Counted from the stretch's first letter, positions 35,644 to 45,987 are shown. The stretch is DNA of 64,000 nt from UBA4575 sp002386945 (GCA_943789445.1 CALSUC010000003.1:62001-126000); one strand, 5' to 3'. The notes: generated by a model from the letters alone, not told the origin. Numbers and translations are program-made.

Positions 35644-36651
35644 ATGGCTACAATGATTGCTCTTGATGCAATGGGTGGTGATCATGGCCCAAGTGTTGTT
35701 ATTCCAGCTGCACTTTCCTCACTTAATCAGCATGATGATCTGAAGCTGATCCTAGTAGGGGATAGTGCACGTATCGAGCAAGAGCTAAAAGCAGCGACGG
35801 CCGATCAATTACGCCGCATTGAGATTCAACATAGTACTCAAGTGGTCGCAATGGATGAACCGCCTGCACAAGCCCTACGTTCAAAAAAAGACTCTTCTAT
35901 GCGTGTGGCCATTAATATGGTCAAAGATAACCGTGCAGATGCCTGTGTCAGTGCAGGTAACACCGGTGCCTTAATGGCAACCGCTCGCTATGTTCTACAT
36001 ACCTTACTCGGTATCGATCGACCGGCAATTAATAGCACCTTGCCTGCAATCAAAGGTCACACACACATGTTAGACCTTGGTGCTAATGTCGATTGCTCTG
36101 CAGATAATCTATTTCAATTTGCGGTTATGGGCTCAGTGCTTGCCGGTGTGGTTGAGGATATAGCTGAACCTAAAGTGGGCTTGCTTAATGTAGGCTCTGA
36201 AGCTATTAAAGGTAATGAAGTCGTCAAATCAGCAAACAAATTATTAGAAAATAGTGCGCTAAATTATATTGGGTTTGTTGAAGGCGACGATATTTTTTGT
36301 GGTGATGTGGATGTCGTAGTCTGTGATGGGTTCGTCGGTAACGTAGCCTTGAAAACGACAGAAGGTGTCGCGCGACTGATATCAAATTATGGGCGTCAGG
36401 CCTTTAATCAAAACATATTCACTAAAATTGCAGGTTTCCTATCGCTACCTGCGTTAAAGAATTTTAAGAGTCAAATTGACCCTAGACGCTATAACGGCGC
36501 CAGTCTATTAGGTTTGCGTGGAATCGTTATTAAAAGTCATGGTGGCGCCGATGCGTTCTCATTTGCTCATGCCATTTCGTTGGCTCATTTAGAAGCGAAA
36601 AAGAGTGTGCCAACATTAATTGATAACCAGCTCGAGCGATTTCTCCTCTAA
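35644..36651 (+). CDS. plsX: Phosphate acyltransferase PlsX
   Basis: The 335-residue enzyme makes acyl-phosphate from acyl-ACP for phosphatidic acid synthesis. The start MATMIALDAMGGDHGP is the family N-terminus, followed by SAGNTGALMA and FCGDVDVVVCDGFVGNVALK. ATG 35644 is preferred; in-frame TTG 35626 and GTG 35632 lie upstream and GTG 35632 has a TTTGGA close by, so a six-residue longer form cannot be ruled out. It is followed by fabH after 17 bases. Confidence 0.95.
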   Translation: MATMIALDAMGGDHGPSVVIPAALSSLNQHDDLKLILVGDSARIEQELKAATADQLRRIEIQHSTQVVAMDEPPAQALRSKKDSSMRVAINMVKDNRADACVSAGNTGALMATARYVLHTLLGIDRPAINSTLPAIKGHTHMLDLGANVDCSADNLFQFAVMGSVLAGVVEDIAEPKVGLLNVGSEAIKGNEVVKSANKLLENSALNYIGFVEGDDIFCGDVDVVVCDGFVGNVALKTTEGVARLISNYGRQAFNQNIFTKIAGFLSLPALKNFKSQIDPRRYNGASLLGLRGIVIKSHGGADAFSFAHAISLAHLEAKKSVPTLIDNQLERFLL

Positions 36652-36668
36652 GGTAGCCAAATATTAAT

Positions 36669-37637
36669 ATGAAGTTTTCACGCATTACTGGAACCGGTGG
36701 CTATCTCCCTAAGCGCATCCTGACGAATCATGACCTAGAGGAAATGGTTGATACTACCGACGAGTGGATTCAAGAACGTACGGGCATTAAGCAAAGACAT
36801 ATTGCAGCTGAAGGAGAAACCACCGCTGATCTAGGGGCTAAAGCAGCCCGTCTCGCGATGCAGATGGCAGGTAAGAATGCTGAAGATATTGATCTTATTA
36901 TTGTCGCTACGACTACCCCAGCTAAAATATTCCCTAGCACGGCATGCTTAGTCCAACAGCAACTGGGTATCCACGGTTGTCCAGCATTTGATGTGCAAGC
37001 AGTCTGCACTGGATTCGTTTATGCCCTAGCTACTGCGAATAGTTTTATCCGCTCCGGTATGGCAAAAACTGCCTTAGTTATCGGTGCTGAAACACTCTCA
37101 CGAATTGTTGATTGGACCGACCGCACAACCTGCGTGTTATTTGCCGATGGTGCTGGTGCGGTTATCTTAGAAGAGAGTGATGAGCCAGGAATCTTGTCCA
37201 CTCATTTACATGCCGATGGTCGTTACGAAGAATTACTGCATGTGCCTAACGCGCGACCATCCGATACCAGCGACGCACAGAAAATTGAAGCCCATATCTG
37301 TATGAAGGGTAATGAAGTCTTTAAGATGGCAGTCAATACACTAGGACGTATTGCAGATGAGACGTTGGCAGCAAACAATTTTGCAAAAGAAGATATTGAT
37401 TGGTTAGTCCCACATCAAGCAAACACACGTATTATTACGGCAACCGCCCGCAAGCTAAAACTGCCTATGGATAAGGTTGTTGTAACTGTAGATACACATG
37501 GTAATACATCGGCTGCATCGGTCCCTCTAGCACTAGATACTGCGGTGCGTGATGGCCGCATTAAGAAGGACGATTCAGTTATCCTAGAGGCCTTTGGTGG
37601 CGGTTTCACTTGGGGCTCGGCGTTACTCAAGTTCTAA
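36669..37637 (+). CDS. fabH: 3-oxoacyl-ACP synthase III FabH
   Basis: The 322-residue condensing enzyme starts fatty acid elongation by joining acetyl-CoA and malonyl-ACP. The catalytic triad is visible: Cys113 (AVCTGF), His249 (VPHQAN) and Asn279 (DTHGNTS). The C-terminal [16 protein letters not shown] is standard. Unlike in E. coli, fabD, fabG and acpP do not follow; the next gene is a uracil-DNA glycosylase, so the rest of the fab operon lies elsewhere. Confidence 0.96.
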   Translation: MKFSRITGTGGYLPKRILTNHDLEEMVDTTDEWIQERTGIKQRHIAAEGETTADLGAKAARLAMQMAGKNAEDIDLIIVATTTPAKIFPSTACLVQQQLGIHGCPAFDVQAVCTGFVYALATANSFIRSGMAKTALVIGAETLSRIVDWTDRTTCVLFADGAGAVILEESDEPGILSTHLHADGRYEELLHVPNARPSDTSDAQKIEAHICMKGNEVFKMAVNTLGRIADETLAANNFAKEDIDWLVPHQANTRIITATARKLKLPMDKVVVTVDTHGNTSAASVPLALDTAVRDGRIKKDDSVILEAFGGGFTWGSALLKF

Positions 37638-37643
37638 CTTACA

Positions 37644-38276
37644 GTGTCTTCGTCATTCACCACAGACTGCAAAGATTGTCCTCGCCTGGCAGAATTCATT
37701 GCCACTCAAAAAGAAAAGTTTCCTGACTACTACTGTAAGCCAGTAGCGGCCTTTGGTGATCCAAAAGCACAGTTTCTTATTGTTGGCTTAGCACCAGGTT
37801 TACATGGTGCCAATGCTACCGGTAGGCCTTTTACTGGTGATCATGCCGGTATCCTGCTGTATCAAACCTTGCATCAATTTGGTTTTTCCAGCCATGCAGC
37901 ATCCGTTGCTAGTGATGATGATTTAAGCCTAATTAACACACGCATTACGAATGCCGTGAAATGTGTGCCACCACAAAACAAGCCAACGCCAGCTGAAATT
38001 AAGACCTGTAACCGGTATCTGCAACAAGAGCTTAATGATTTTGTTGATGGTGGTATTGTTTTGGCATTAGGACGTATTGCGCATGAAGCGGTGATACGGG
38101 CATTGGGCCTGCGACAAAAGGATTATCCCTTTGCGCATGCTGCTGAACACCAGTTGCCCCAGTTTCAATTGCTAGACTCTTATCATTGTAGTCGTTACAA
38201 CACACAGACTAAGCGTTTGACTAGTGAGCAATTTGCGGCTGTTTTCGCTACCATAAAGATTAAGCTCAACGCTTAG
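37644..38276 (+). CDS. Uracil-DNA glycosylase, family 5 type (UDGb-like)
   Basis: The 210-residue protein begins TTDCKDCPRLAEF and has KFPDYYCKPVAAFGDP, then GLAPGLHGANATGRPFTGDHAG. This is the motif-1 region of family 5 uracil-DNA glycosylases, which lack the polar catalytic Asp/Asn of families 1-4. ITNAVKCVPPQNKPTPAE and a late DSYHCSRYN follow. Cysteines at the start and in CVPP/TCN suit the iron-sulfur cluster of this family. It removes uracil and other deaminated bases from DNA. The start is GTG. It sits between fabH and uvrC, so it may be co-expressed with another repair gene. Confidence 0.85.
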   Translation: MSSSFTTDCKDCPRLAEFIATQKEKFPDYYCKPVAAFGDPKAQFLIVGLAPGLHGANATGRPFTGDHAGILLYQTLHQFGFSSHAASVASDDDLSLINTRITNAVKCVPPQNKPTPAEIKTCNRYLQQELNDFVDGGIVLALGRIAHEAVIRALGLRQKDYPFAHAAEHQLPQFQLLDSYHCSRYNTQTKRLTSEQFAAVFATIKIKLNA

Positions 38277-38338
38277 TATGGGCCACCTCTACATGGGCTG
38301 GTTTGCAATTAATAGTCTTAAACAACAAATGACTCGGT

Positions 38339-40159
38339 ATGAGCAATAAAGAATTTGACGCTGAGGGTTTTCTAAAGACCCTGACGCAACAACCGGGTGT
38401 TTATCGGATGTTGGATGTGGATGACCATATCCTCTACATCGGTAAGGCTAAAAATCTAAAGAAGCGCGTCTCTAGTTATTTTAATCGCAGTAACATTAGT
38501 ACACGCATCCAGTCGATGGTGCGACTGATCCGCAATATTCAGGTGACGATAACAAACACTGAAGCGGAAGCCTTACTGCTAGAACACAACCTAATTAAAG
38601 AGCATCGCCCAAAATATAATATTTTACTGCGTGACGATAAGACCTATCCCTATGTGTACTTATCATCTCAGCAATCTTATCCGGGGCTGAGTTTTCATCG
38701 CGGAGCGAAGAAGAAACAGGGGGAGTTTTTTGGCCCCTATGCCAGTGTCGGTGCGGTTAGAGAAACATTAAGCCTATTACAAAAGATCTTTAAGGTTCGC
38801 CAATGTAATGACAGCTTTTTTAAAAATCGGTCAAGACCCTGTCTGCAATATCAGATCGAACGCTGTACTGCTCCCTGTGTCGATCTTATCTCTACCGCTG
38901 ATTATGCCGAGGATGTCGATCATGCGCGTAAATTTCTACAGGGTAAGAGTGATCTAGTTACTCAGAATCTAGTCGCTGAAATGGAAAAGGCATCTGAAGC
39001 CTTGGCCTTTGAGAAAGCGGCTAAGCTTAGAGATCAAATTGATTCCTTACGACAGGTCTCACAGCAACAGTATGTCAGTGAGCTATCTGGTGATTGCGAC
39101 ATCATCACTTGCAAGATGAATACTGCACTTGCCTGCGTACAGGTTTTTCGAGTACGCAATAAGATGAACCTCGGTAACCAGACTTACTTCCCAAAAGTAC
39201 CGCAGGACTGTACTCAAGAAGAATTATTAGCTGGCTTTATTGGGCAGTATTATCTACAGCGCCGGCCACCAGAAGAGATTATTGCCACCGTGCTACCTGC
39301 AGAGCATGAGGTATTGGCTGAGATGCTGAGTACACAGCGGGAAGCCAAAGTGAAGATCACTGGTTCAGTAAGGGGCACACGTGCGCGCTGGTTAGACTTT
39401 GCAAATAAGAATGTATCTATGGCCTTTGAGTCTCGTTTGGCGAGTCAGACCGGTATGAAGCAGCGTTATCAGGCCTTAGAAGAAGCATTTAGCTTTGATA
39501 CGCAGATCCAACGGATGGAATGCTTTGATATCAGTCACACGCAGGGTGAGTTAGCGGTGGCATCCTGTGTTGTTTTTGATCGTGAAGGCCCGAGTAAACA
39601 GGAATATCGAAAATTTAATATCGAAGGGATTACACCGGGTGATGATTATGCGGCTATGCATCAAGCGTTAAGCAGGCGTTATACGCGCTTAAAGAAAGGT
39701 GAGGCGAAGATGCCTGATATTCTGTTTATTGACGGTGGTAAAGGTCAACTCAGTCAAGCCGCAGATGTAATGGAGGAGTTACAAATTACCGAGGTGTTAT
39801 TAGTTGGCGTAGCGAAAGGGGTGGAACGTCGTCCCGGTATGGAACAATTATTCACGCCAGATAGTAAGCAGCCGATCCTATTGCCAGCAGATTCTGCAGC
39901 CTTACATCTGATCCAACAAATTCGAGATGAAGCCCATCGCTTTGCCATTACTTCTCATCGCAATCGACGCGACAAGTCCCGTACAATGTCGCCTCTAGAG
40001 AGCATTGCGGGTCTTGGCCCGAAGCGCCGTCAAAGCCTGTTGAAACATTTTGGTGGTATGCGTGGTATAAATCGCGCAAGTGAACAAGAGTTATTTAAGG
40101 TGCCAGGGATTAGTAAGCAACTGGCGCAGCTGATACATGAAACATTGAACGGTGATTAA
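38339..40159 (+). CDS. uvrC: Excinuclease ABC subunit C
   Basis: The 606-residue nuclease of nucleotide excision repair has normal length. The N-terminal GIY-YIG domain reads PGVYRML..ILYIGKAKNLKKRVSSYF. A Cys-rich loop (CLQYQIERCTAPC) and the UVR domain that binds UvrB (about 205-240, EKASEALAFEKAAKLRDQI) follow. The RNase H-like 5' nuclease domain carries CFDISHTQGE and FIDGGKGQL, and two helix-hairpin-helix motifs close the protein (GLGPKRRQSLLKHFGG). uvrC-pgsA adjacency is the same as in E. coli. Confidence 0.97.
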   Translation: MSNKEFDAEGFLKTLTQQPGVYRMLDVDDHILYIGKAKNLKKRVSSYFNRSNISTRIQSMVRLIRNIQVTITNTEAEALLLEHNLIKEHRPKYNILLRDDKTYPYVYLSSQQSYPGLSFHRGAKKKQGEFFGPYASVGAVRETLSLLQKIFKVRQCNDSFFKNRSRPCLQYQIERCTAPCVDLISTADYAEDVDHARKFLQGKSDLVTQNLVAEMEKASEALAFEKAAKLRDQIDSLRQVSQQQYVSELSGDCDIITCKMNTALACVQVFRVRNKMNLGNQTYFPKVPQDCTQEELLAGFIGQYYLQRRPPEEIIATVLPAEHEVLAEMLSTQREAKVKITGSVRGTRARWLDFANKNVSMAFESRLASQTGMKQRYQALEEAFSFDTQIQRMECFDISHTQGELAVASCVVFDREGPSKQEYRKFNIEGITPGDDYAAMHQALSRRYTRLKKGEAKMPDILFIDGGKGQLSQAADVMEELQITEVLLVGVAKGVERRPGMEQLFTPDSKQPILLPADSAALHLIQQIRDEAHRFAITSHRNRRDKSRTMSPLESIAGLGPKRRQSLLKHFGGMRGINRASEQELFKVPGISKQLAQLIHETLNGD

Positions 40160-40167
40160 ACAGAATA

Positions 40168-40725
40168 ATGATTATTAATATCCCTAATGTATTGACGCTA
40201 ATGCGTATTGCGATGCTGCCTTTGTTGGTGGTGATCTATCTGTCTGATCATCCGTTAGCGATGCCAATATCGGCCTTATTATTCATTCTAGCTGGTCTTA
40301 CCGATTGGCTGGATGGCTATCTGGCACGCAAGCTTAATCAACAGTCAGCATTTGGTGCATTCCTTGATCCAGTAGCAGATAAGCTTATTGTGGCGACTGC
40401 TTTGTTCTTGATTTTATTCCGCCATCCAGAGGTGCATATTCTAATCCCTGCACTGATTATCGTTGGTCGTGAAATCACCGTCTCTGCCTTGCGTGAATGG
40501 ATGGCTGAGATGGGGCGTCGAGGAATCGTTGCTGTCTCCTATATGGGTAAGTTAAAAACGACACTGCAGATCATCTCGATTATCTTTCTGCTGTGGGCGC
40601 AACCGTTGTGGGGCCTGCCTATCTTCGAAATTGGCAAATGGTTACTAGATATTGCTGCCGTACTCACAGTCTGGTCGATGGTTGATTATTTGCGGGCAGC
40701 TTTAAGTGATAATAAGCCTAGCTAA
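40168..40725 (+). CDS. pgsA: CDP-diacylglycerol-glycerol-3-phosphate 3-phosphatidyltransferase
   Basis: The 185-residue inner-membrane enzyme begins INIPNVLTLMRI and carries the CDP-alcohol phosphatidyltransferase signature D-G-x2-A-R-x8-G-x3-D-x3-D, seen as DGYLARKLNQQSAFGAFLDPVADK. It makes phosphatidylglycerol phosphate, the first step to phosphatidylglycerol and cardiolipin. It follows uvrC after 8 bases. In E. coli the glyW-cysT-leuZ tRNAs come next; here they lie 5.4 kb away on the other strand. Confidence 0.96.
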   Translation: MIINIPNVLTLMRIAMLPLLVVIYLSDHPLAMPISALLFILAGLTDWLDGYLARKLNQQSAFGAFLDPVADKLIVATALFLILFRHPEVHILIPALIIVGREITVSALREWMAEMGRRGIVAVSYMGKLKTTLQIISIIFLLWAQPLWGLPIFEIGKWLLDIAAVLTVWSMVDYLRAALSDNKPS

Positions 40726-40915
40726 TCTCCATTAAACTGCGTTATATCAAGCTTTAACGTAGGACAGTCCTAAGCTTTAACCGTATAATGCCGCCTTTAT
40801 TTTACAAATAGCTCCTTAAACTAAGGGCTTATCACCATACATTCTGATCATTTACCGAGCGAGTGTTTAATCACCCTGGTAAATGACTTGTCGATAATTC
40901 GTTTGAGATCCGTTT

Positions 40916-42481
40916 ATGTCTAATTTCCAACTGACCCAGCTAGCCAGTTATAAGAATGATCTGTTATCAGGTTTAACGGTTGCCCTGGCCTTGGTGCCTG
41001 AAGCGGTCGCATTTGCATTTGTAGCGGGTGTTGAGCCATTAGTTGGATTATATGCAGCCTTCATGGTGGGTTTGATTACGGCCTGTATAGGCGGTCGTCC
41101 GGGCATGATCAGTGGTGCTACTGGTGCCTTAGCGGTTGTTATGGTCGCATTGGTGGCCGAGCATGGCGTTGAATACCTCTTTATTACCGTCGTTTTGATG
41201 GGAATATTACAAATTACGGCAGGGATTTTAAAGCTAGGTAAGTTCATCCGTATGGTGCCTTACCCAGTGATGCTAGGTTTTGTAAACGGTCTTGCTATTG
41301 TCATTTTTCTGGCGCAACTCAGTCACTTTGGTGAAGCAGGGGAGGCAGGCTGGTTACACAGCACCTTCATGCAGGGTTCGATTCTAGATATTGCCTGGTT
41401 GCATGGCGAGCAGTTATGGCTGCTACTGGGATTAGTCTTAGTCACGATGTCGATCATTCGCTATCTACCACGTCTAACGACTGCAGTTCCTGCTTCCTTG
41501 GTATCAATCTTGGTGGTGACCGGTTTGGTATTAGGTTTGAATCTAGATACTAAAGTGGTCGGTGATATTGCCTCAATCAAAGGTGGCTTGCCTGATTTCC
41601 ATATTCCATCTGTGCCTTATACCTTAGATACATTCTTCATTATCTTTCCATATGCGGTAATTCTTGCAGCGATTGGTTTGATTGAGTCCTTACTCACCAT
41701 GCGTTTGATCGATGAGCTTACTGAATCTCGTGGTCGTGGAAACCGTGAATGTATTGGCCAAGGTGTGGCTAATACCGTTACTGGTTTCTTTGGCGGCATG
41801 GGTGGTTGCGCAATGATCGGTCAAAGTATGATCAATGTGAACTCAGGTGGTAAAGGGCGTTTGTCTGGTATCAGTGCCGCTTTATTTTTACTGTTTTTCA
41901 TCTTGGTCGGCTCAGCCTTGATCGAGATAATTCCATTGGCAGCCCTAATCGGCGTCATGTTCATTGTTGTCGTTGGTACCTTTGAATGGTCTAGTTTCCG
42001 TATCCTGAGTAAAGTGCCACGTAGTGATGCCTTTATCTTGATATTAGTATCAGCAGTCACTGTAATGACCGATCTAGCGATCGCAGTGATCGTTGGTGTG
42101 ATTGTCTCTGCCTTGGTATTTGCTTGGGAACATGCAAAACACATTCGAATTGAAGCGCGTGAAGATCATAAAGGCTCAACTGTCTATGCAGTGATGGGGC
42201 CCTTGTTTTTTGGCTCGGTCACTTCGTTTCTAGAGAGCTTTGATCCACGACGTGATAATGATGACGTGGTTATTGATTTCGCAAGATCACGAGTTGCTGA
42301 TCATTCCGGCTTAGAGGCTATCGATAGTCTGGCTGAGCGCTATCTCAATGCTGGTAAGACGTTACACCTAGTCCACTTGTCAGATGATTGCCGAAAGCTG
42401 TTAACCAAGGCAGGCAGCTTGGTTGAAGTAAACGTGATTGAAGACCCTAAGTACTTTGTTGCAGAAGATAGATTGGGTTGA
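40916..42481 (+). CDS. SulP-family anion transporter
   Basis: The 521-residue SLC26/SulP transporter has about 12-14 helices (about 15-410) and a short C-terminal STAS domain (about 420-510, [26 protein letters not shown]). Supporting motifs are [16 protein letters not shown] in the first helix pair and [24 protein letters not shown]. Members carry sulfate, bicarbonate or dicarboxylates with Na+ or H+. The ligand cannot be read from sequence; no carbonic anhydrase or cys genes adjoin. The 190-base upstream gap carries its promoter. Confidence 0.93.
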   Translation: MSNFQLTQLASYKNDLLSGLTVALALVPEAVAFAFVAGVEPLVGLYAAFMVGLITACIGGRPGMISGATGALAVVMVALVAEHGVEYLFITVVLMGILQITAGILKLGKFIRMVPYPVMLGFVNGLAIVIFLAQLSHFGEAGEAGWLHSTFMQGSILDIAWLHGEQLWLLLGLVLVTMSIIRYLPRLTTAVPASLVSILVVTGLVLGLNLDTKVVGDIASIKGGLPDFHIPSVPYTLDTFFIIFPYAVILAAIGLIESLLTMRLIDELTESRGRGNRECIGQGVANTVTGFFGGMGGCAMIGQSMINVNSGGKGRLSGISAALFLLFFILVGSALIEIIPLAALIGVMFIVVVGTFEWSSFRILSKVPRSDAFILILVSAVTVMTDLAIAVIVGVIVSALVFAWEHAKHIRIEAREDHKGSTVYAVMGPLFFGSVTSFLESFDPRRDNDDVVIDFARSRVADHSGLEAIDSLAERYLNAGKTLHLVHLSDDCRKLLTKAGSLVEVNVIEDPKYFVAEDRLG

Positions 42482-42502
42482 TAAGTAGTAGTTGAAAGAA
42501 GA

Positions 42503-42553
42503 GTAGGGGGCTACTTGCCAGCTCGATTAAACATCGATTGAGGCTGCCCCTAC
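42503..42553. terminator. Possible shared terminator between convergent genes
   Basis: GTAGGGG at 42503-42509 pairs with CCCCTAC at 42547-42553, with an inner TCGAT/ATCGA pairing in the loop. It lies between the convergent SulP and roxA stops. No clear T-run follows, so confidence is low. Confidence 0.3.
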
Positions 42554-43726
42554 CTAACTCAAATCCTGCCAGAACCACCCACCCTCGGCGATTAACTCGC
42601 AAAGTACATCAACAGATTGAGGATTCAGGCTCAATAAACGCCACTCCGCTTCTGTTAGTAAGGTCTTTTCTGTTAACAGGATAGCGTGTTCGTAATCGAT
42701 TAAATCATAGGCCTCAGCAGCAAAGAAAAGCTGGCTGGTTTGATCGTTTCTAGTCCAAGCAAAACGATAATAAAGATTACGCTCAAGCACCTTTCCCTGT
42801 TTAAACTGTACAGTCAGTTCTTCAGCTGTTGGTAAATCAGAGCTGTTGTCTTCTGCCAACTCGATCAGACTATTTTTAGTGTCAGTTACCAATCGACCTA
42901 ATGCAGAGGCAATCAGCGGATCAGCCTCATCAATCACATCATGTAATAGCTGTTTTATTTTAGTCACTGTCTGCTGACTAATCTCATGCGTATGTTGTGC
43001 CGTTATCAGCTCAGGATCACTATAACGACCCTGTCCTAAGTTGCCCTCTAATAAGGCATTAGTCACAGCATCCAGCACTTCTACTTTTGACGGTGCACGA
43101 AAACCAATAGAAAACGTGATGCAATCATCTAGCGCAACACCGTGGTGTGCAAAGTGTGGTGGCACATAGAGCATATCTCCTGGCACTAAATCCCAGGATT
43201 GATCAGGATCAAAGGTCTTTAAGATCTGCAAATCTAGCCCCGTAATCAATTCAGGCTGCAATATTGGCTGATCACTGACCTGCCATCGGCGGGTGCCCAT
43301 GGTCTGTAATAAAAACACATCATAACTATCAGTATGCGCACCAACACTGCCAGATTTGGGCGCATAACTTGCCATTAGATCATCATGACGCCAATCCGGT
43401 AGGAAACGAAAAGGATCAATAACAGGCTGTAACTCGGGTAGATGCTTGTCGATATCCTGCACCAACACCGTCCAATGCGTTGCGGGCAGCTTGTCAAAGT
43501 CTTGCTCTGATAAGCCCTCCGATTTGAGTAGCCAATCGCCAGACTGCTCGCTCTGTTCAATTAAACGAGACTCAATATCAGGCTCACAGGCCAGTTCAAT
43601 CAAATCATCTGCTGTGATTGTGGACTGAAAATTGGTAAAGGCTTGTCGGATCAACAGCGGCTTCTTCTGCCAATACTCATCTAGAAACTGTTGTTGTGTT
43701 AAGCCGGTATTGAAAAACGCGGTCAT
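42554..43726 (-). CDS. roxA: Ribosomal protein L16 arginine hydroxylase (RoxA/YcfD)
   Basis: The 390-residue Fe(II)/2-oxoglutarate oxygenase is of the JmjC-like ROX group. It starts FLDEYWQKKPLLIRQAF, the typical N-terminus. The iron ligands lie in GAHTDSYDVFLL (HxD) and VPPHFAHHGVALDD (His); the C-terminal winged-helix part (about 270-390) is present. It hydroxylates Arg81 of ribosomal protein L16. Convergent with the SulP gene. Confidence 0.93.
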   Translation of the reverse strand: MTAFFNTGLTQQQFLDEYWQKKPLLIRQAFTNFQSTITADDLIELACEPDIESRLIEQSEQSGDWLLKSEGLSEQDFDKLPATHWTVLVQDIDKHLPELQPVIDPFRFLPDWRHDDLMASYAPKSGSVGAHTDSYDVFLLQTMGTRRWQVSDQPILQPELITGLDLQILKTFDPDQSWDLVPGDMLYVPPHFAHHGVALDDCITFSIGFRAPSKVEVLDAVTNALLEGNLGQGRYSDPELITAQHTHEISQQTVTKIKQLLHDVIDEADPLIASALGRLVTDTKNSLIELAEDNSSDLPTAEELTVQFKQGKVLERNLYYRFAWTRNDQTSQLFFAAEAYDLIDYEHAILLTEKTLLTEAEWRLLSLNPQSVDVLCELIAEGGWFWQDLS

Positions 43727-44060
43727 AGCGGTCCTATATCGTTATCTGGGCCTATTACTCGCTATCACTAAGCACTTGGGCTTCATGCTAGTAGTGAGCC
43801 ATAGCGCCTAGCTGTATGAGCTAATAAATAAAGCATTATAACCCTAAGGCTGAGCTTGTGATGTTATTCAATATATTTAGTTAAAGATTTCAGTTTTGAC
43901 CCTATAACGCATGTGATTGATATAACCGCATTGTTGACGTTTACTGGCGATTATCGTAGTAACATGAAAGTCAAAGTGTTATTAACGTTTATATTAGTAA
44001 AATACAATTGTCTGCTTAAATGACTGATTTAAATAGTTGATTAGCATTGGGAGTGATGTC
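43727..44060. other. AT-rich intergenic region
   Basis: A 334-base gap between the divergent roxA and unknown membrane-protein genes. It becomes very AT-rich after about 43850. I see no coding frame, tRNA or strong hairpin. It should hold promoters for both neighbours; a TTGACG at about 43933 is the only -35-like element noted. Confidence 0.4.
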
Positions 44061-44627
44061 GTGAGCGAAAAAGAAAGCCACCCTAAGAAACAGGTGTTAT
44101 ATAAATTTCTCCTGCTTTGCATGCTCTTGGGCGGCTACTTTGTTTATTTAAGCATTGAATATAACTTGAAGACGGGAGGGATTGCGGCTGCTTTGACATG
44201 GTCTTTTTTCGTACTTTGCACACCGATTGCTGATGCTGGATTTTTACTGGATTTTCCACTTAGAATTTTATTTGGCATCCGAATGATTTTGTCGGAAATT
44301 GCTGTATGGGTAATTGCAATTTCGATTAATATAGTAGCCTTACTCTATTTTGCTGAATATTATCAAACAACGAAAATTACAATTCTCATACATGCAATCC
44401 TTACGAATCCCTTTCCCTATTGGAGTGTTATTTTGCTATCAGGTCTAGGTACTTTTTTATCTATTAGATTTGGTGATGAACTTATGGATGTTATTAGTCA
44501 TAAGGATAGAGACTTCTTTCATCGGCATGCCTTTAAGCATGAGGCAATTATGTTGATCTTTTTTATTTCTATTTTTATTGGATATTACAAACTTATTAAA
44601 ATGCTTGGAATCGACATGAGTGCATAA
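44061..44627 (+). CDS. Unknown multi-span membrane protein
   Basis: The 188-residue protein has about five hydrophobic helices. Notable segments are LCTPIADAGFLLDFPLRILFGIRM in the middle and a charged FGDELMDVISHKDRDFFHRHAFKHE before the last helix. The latter is rich in His, Asp and Glu and could bind metal. GTG 44061 follows GGGAG at a suitable distance and is preferred to an in-frame TTG at 44037. It lies about 100 bases before the XylM-like hydroxylase and may share its transcript. I do not recognise the family. Confidence 0.7.
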   Translation: MSEKESHPKKQVLYKFLLLCMLLGGYFVYLSIEYNLKTGGIAAALTWSFFVLCTPIADAGFLLDFPLRILFGIRMILSEIAVWVIAISINIVALLYFAEYYQTTKITILIHAILTNPFPYWSVILLSGLGTFLSIRFGDELMDVISHKDRDFFHRHAFKHEAIMLIFFISIFIGYYKLIKMLGIDMSA

Positions 44628-44731
44628 AAATAAAATGGAAAGTTGAAGAGATAATCATTGTGTAAGACGGTATTAGTAGTACAACTACTTACCAGTATCG
44701 GTGTTCTTTTTTATAACAGAGGGACATATTA

Positions 44732-45940
44732 ATGAAGAAAACATTGCTTAATCTAAAATATTTAGTCTTGCCTATATCGCTACTCGTAACATTGTTTGGG
44801 GTTGTTTTGGGTGGCGTATGGGTTTGGACAGGACTTGTGTTACTAGTAACTGCGATCGTTACTGATACGGTTGTTAGTTCGCAGGCCACTGGTATCAGTC
44901 ATGATAAAAATGATGCCTCACTAAGCTATCCGTTGTTGCTCAACAGTTTTCTATACATTGCAGTACCCATCAATATCTTACTTTTTTTGGTCATTGCATG
45001 GCGAGTGCATGAATATGTCACCGGCGTCCCAGTTCAATTTGTAGAGATCATTGGGATTACATTACAGCGTGGAACGACAGGATTAGAGCTTAATGGTGCA
45101 ATGATGTCGGTAGCCGTTTGGTTAGGGCTGGCTATAAGTATTTGGCATGAGATCGGGCATAGAGGCGGCCTAAGCTTTGTCATTGCACGCTGGATGATGG
45201 GGTTCGTGGGGGCTGCTCATTTCCCTTATGCCCACATCTACGATCATCACCTTAACCTTGGATTAGACAAGGATCCCGCAACTCCACCAAGAGGTCGAAA
45301 TGTATTTACGCACTTCATCCTTTCTTACTATGGTCAGTCCAAGTATCTATTCAAGTTTGAAAAAGATCGTCTTACCCATTCAGGTTACTCATACCTGTCT
45401 TTTCGAAACAGTTGGATACGTGGGTACCTAATGAGTGTGCCGGTGCTTGTTTTGTTCTGGTTCGCAGGTGGATGGATAGCTCTAGCTGTGCTTCTTTATC
45501 TTTGGGTCATTCCAAATTTTGAGTTAGAAGCGTTAAATTATCTGGAACATTATGGCCTGATACGTGAAGAGGAGAAACCCTTTGAGCCTCGGCACTCATG
45601 GTGTACCACAACTGCTTTCTCAGACGTTTTATTTTTTGGAATAGGCCGTCACTCAGATCATCATGCCCGTGGTGAAATTGAATTCTGGAAATTAAAAAAC
45701 CTAGGCGCGCCAAATATAGGGAAAGGATATCTGCCTTTGTTTGTACTTACATTAATCCCACCCCTGTGGCATCGGTATATGAAACAGGTACTGGCAGAGT
45801 GGGACGAAAAATATGCCAGTTCAGGCGAACGACAAATTGCCGAAAAAATAAATGAAGAAGTAGGTTATAAACTAAATCTTTCTGAGCGAAGACAAGATCG
45901 GACATATTTAATTGAGGATAGGCCTAGCATATGCCAGTAA
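44732..45940 (+). CDS. XylM-like membrane-bound di-iron hydroxylase
   Basis: The 402-residue protein of the fatty-acid-hydroxylase/AlkB superfamily is closest in motif spacing to the xylene and p-cymene monooxygenase subunits (XylM/CymA). Iron-ligand motifs are HEIGHR (139-144), AHIYDHH (167-173), NYLEHYG (269-275) and RHSDHH (306-311). Between them lies DKDPATPPRG, matching the DSDTPYRG of XylM. The C-terminal WDEKYASSGERQIAEKINEEVGY parallels the XylM end. It is expected to hydroxylate a methyl or alkyl group of a hydrocarbon at the inner membrane. No reductase (XylA) or rubredoxin gene adjoins, so electrons must come from elsewhere. Alkane 1-monooxygenase is the alternative. Confidence 0.85.
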   Translation: MKKTLLNLKYLVLPISLLVTLFGVVLGGVWVWTGLVLLVTAIVTDTVVSSQATGISHDKNDASLSYPLLLNSFLYIAVPINILLFLVIAWRVHEYVTGVPVQFVEIIGITLQRGTTGLELNGAMMSVAVWLGLAISIWHEIGHRGGLSFVIARWMMGFVGAAHFPYAHIYDHHLNLGLDKDPATPPRGRNVFTHFILSYYGQSKYLFKFEKDRLTHSGYSYLSFRNSWIRGYLMSVPVLVLFWFAGGWIALAVLLYLWVIPNFELEALNYLEHYGLIREEEKPFEPRHSWCTTTAFSDVLFFGIGRHSDHHARGEIEFWKLKNLGAPNIGKGYLPLFVLTLIPPLWHRYMKQVLAEWDEKYASSGERQIAEKINEEVGYKLNLSERRQDRTYLIEDRPSICQ

Positions 45941-45987
45941 CCCTCTAAGCATAGTGTGAGGATGCATGCTTTTTTTAGGTCGCTTTT

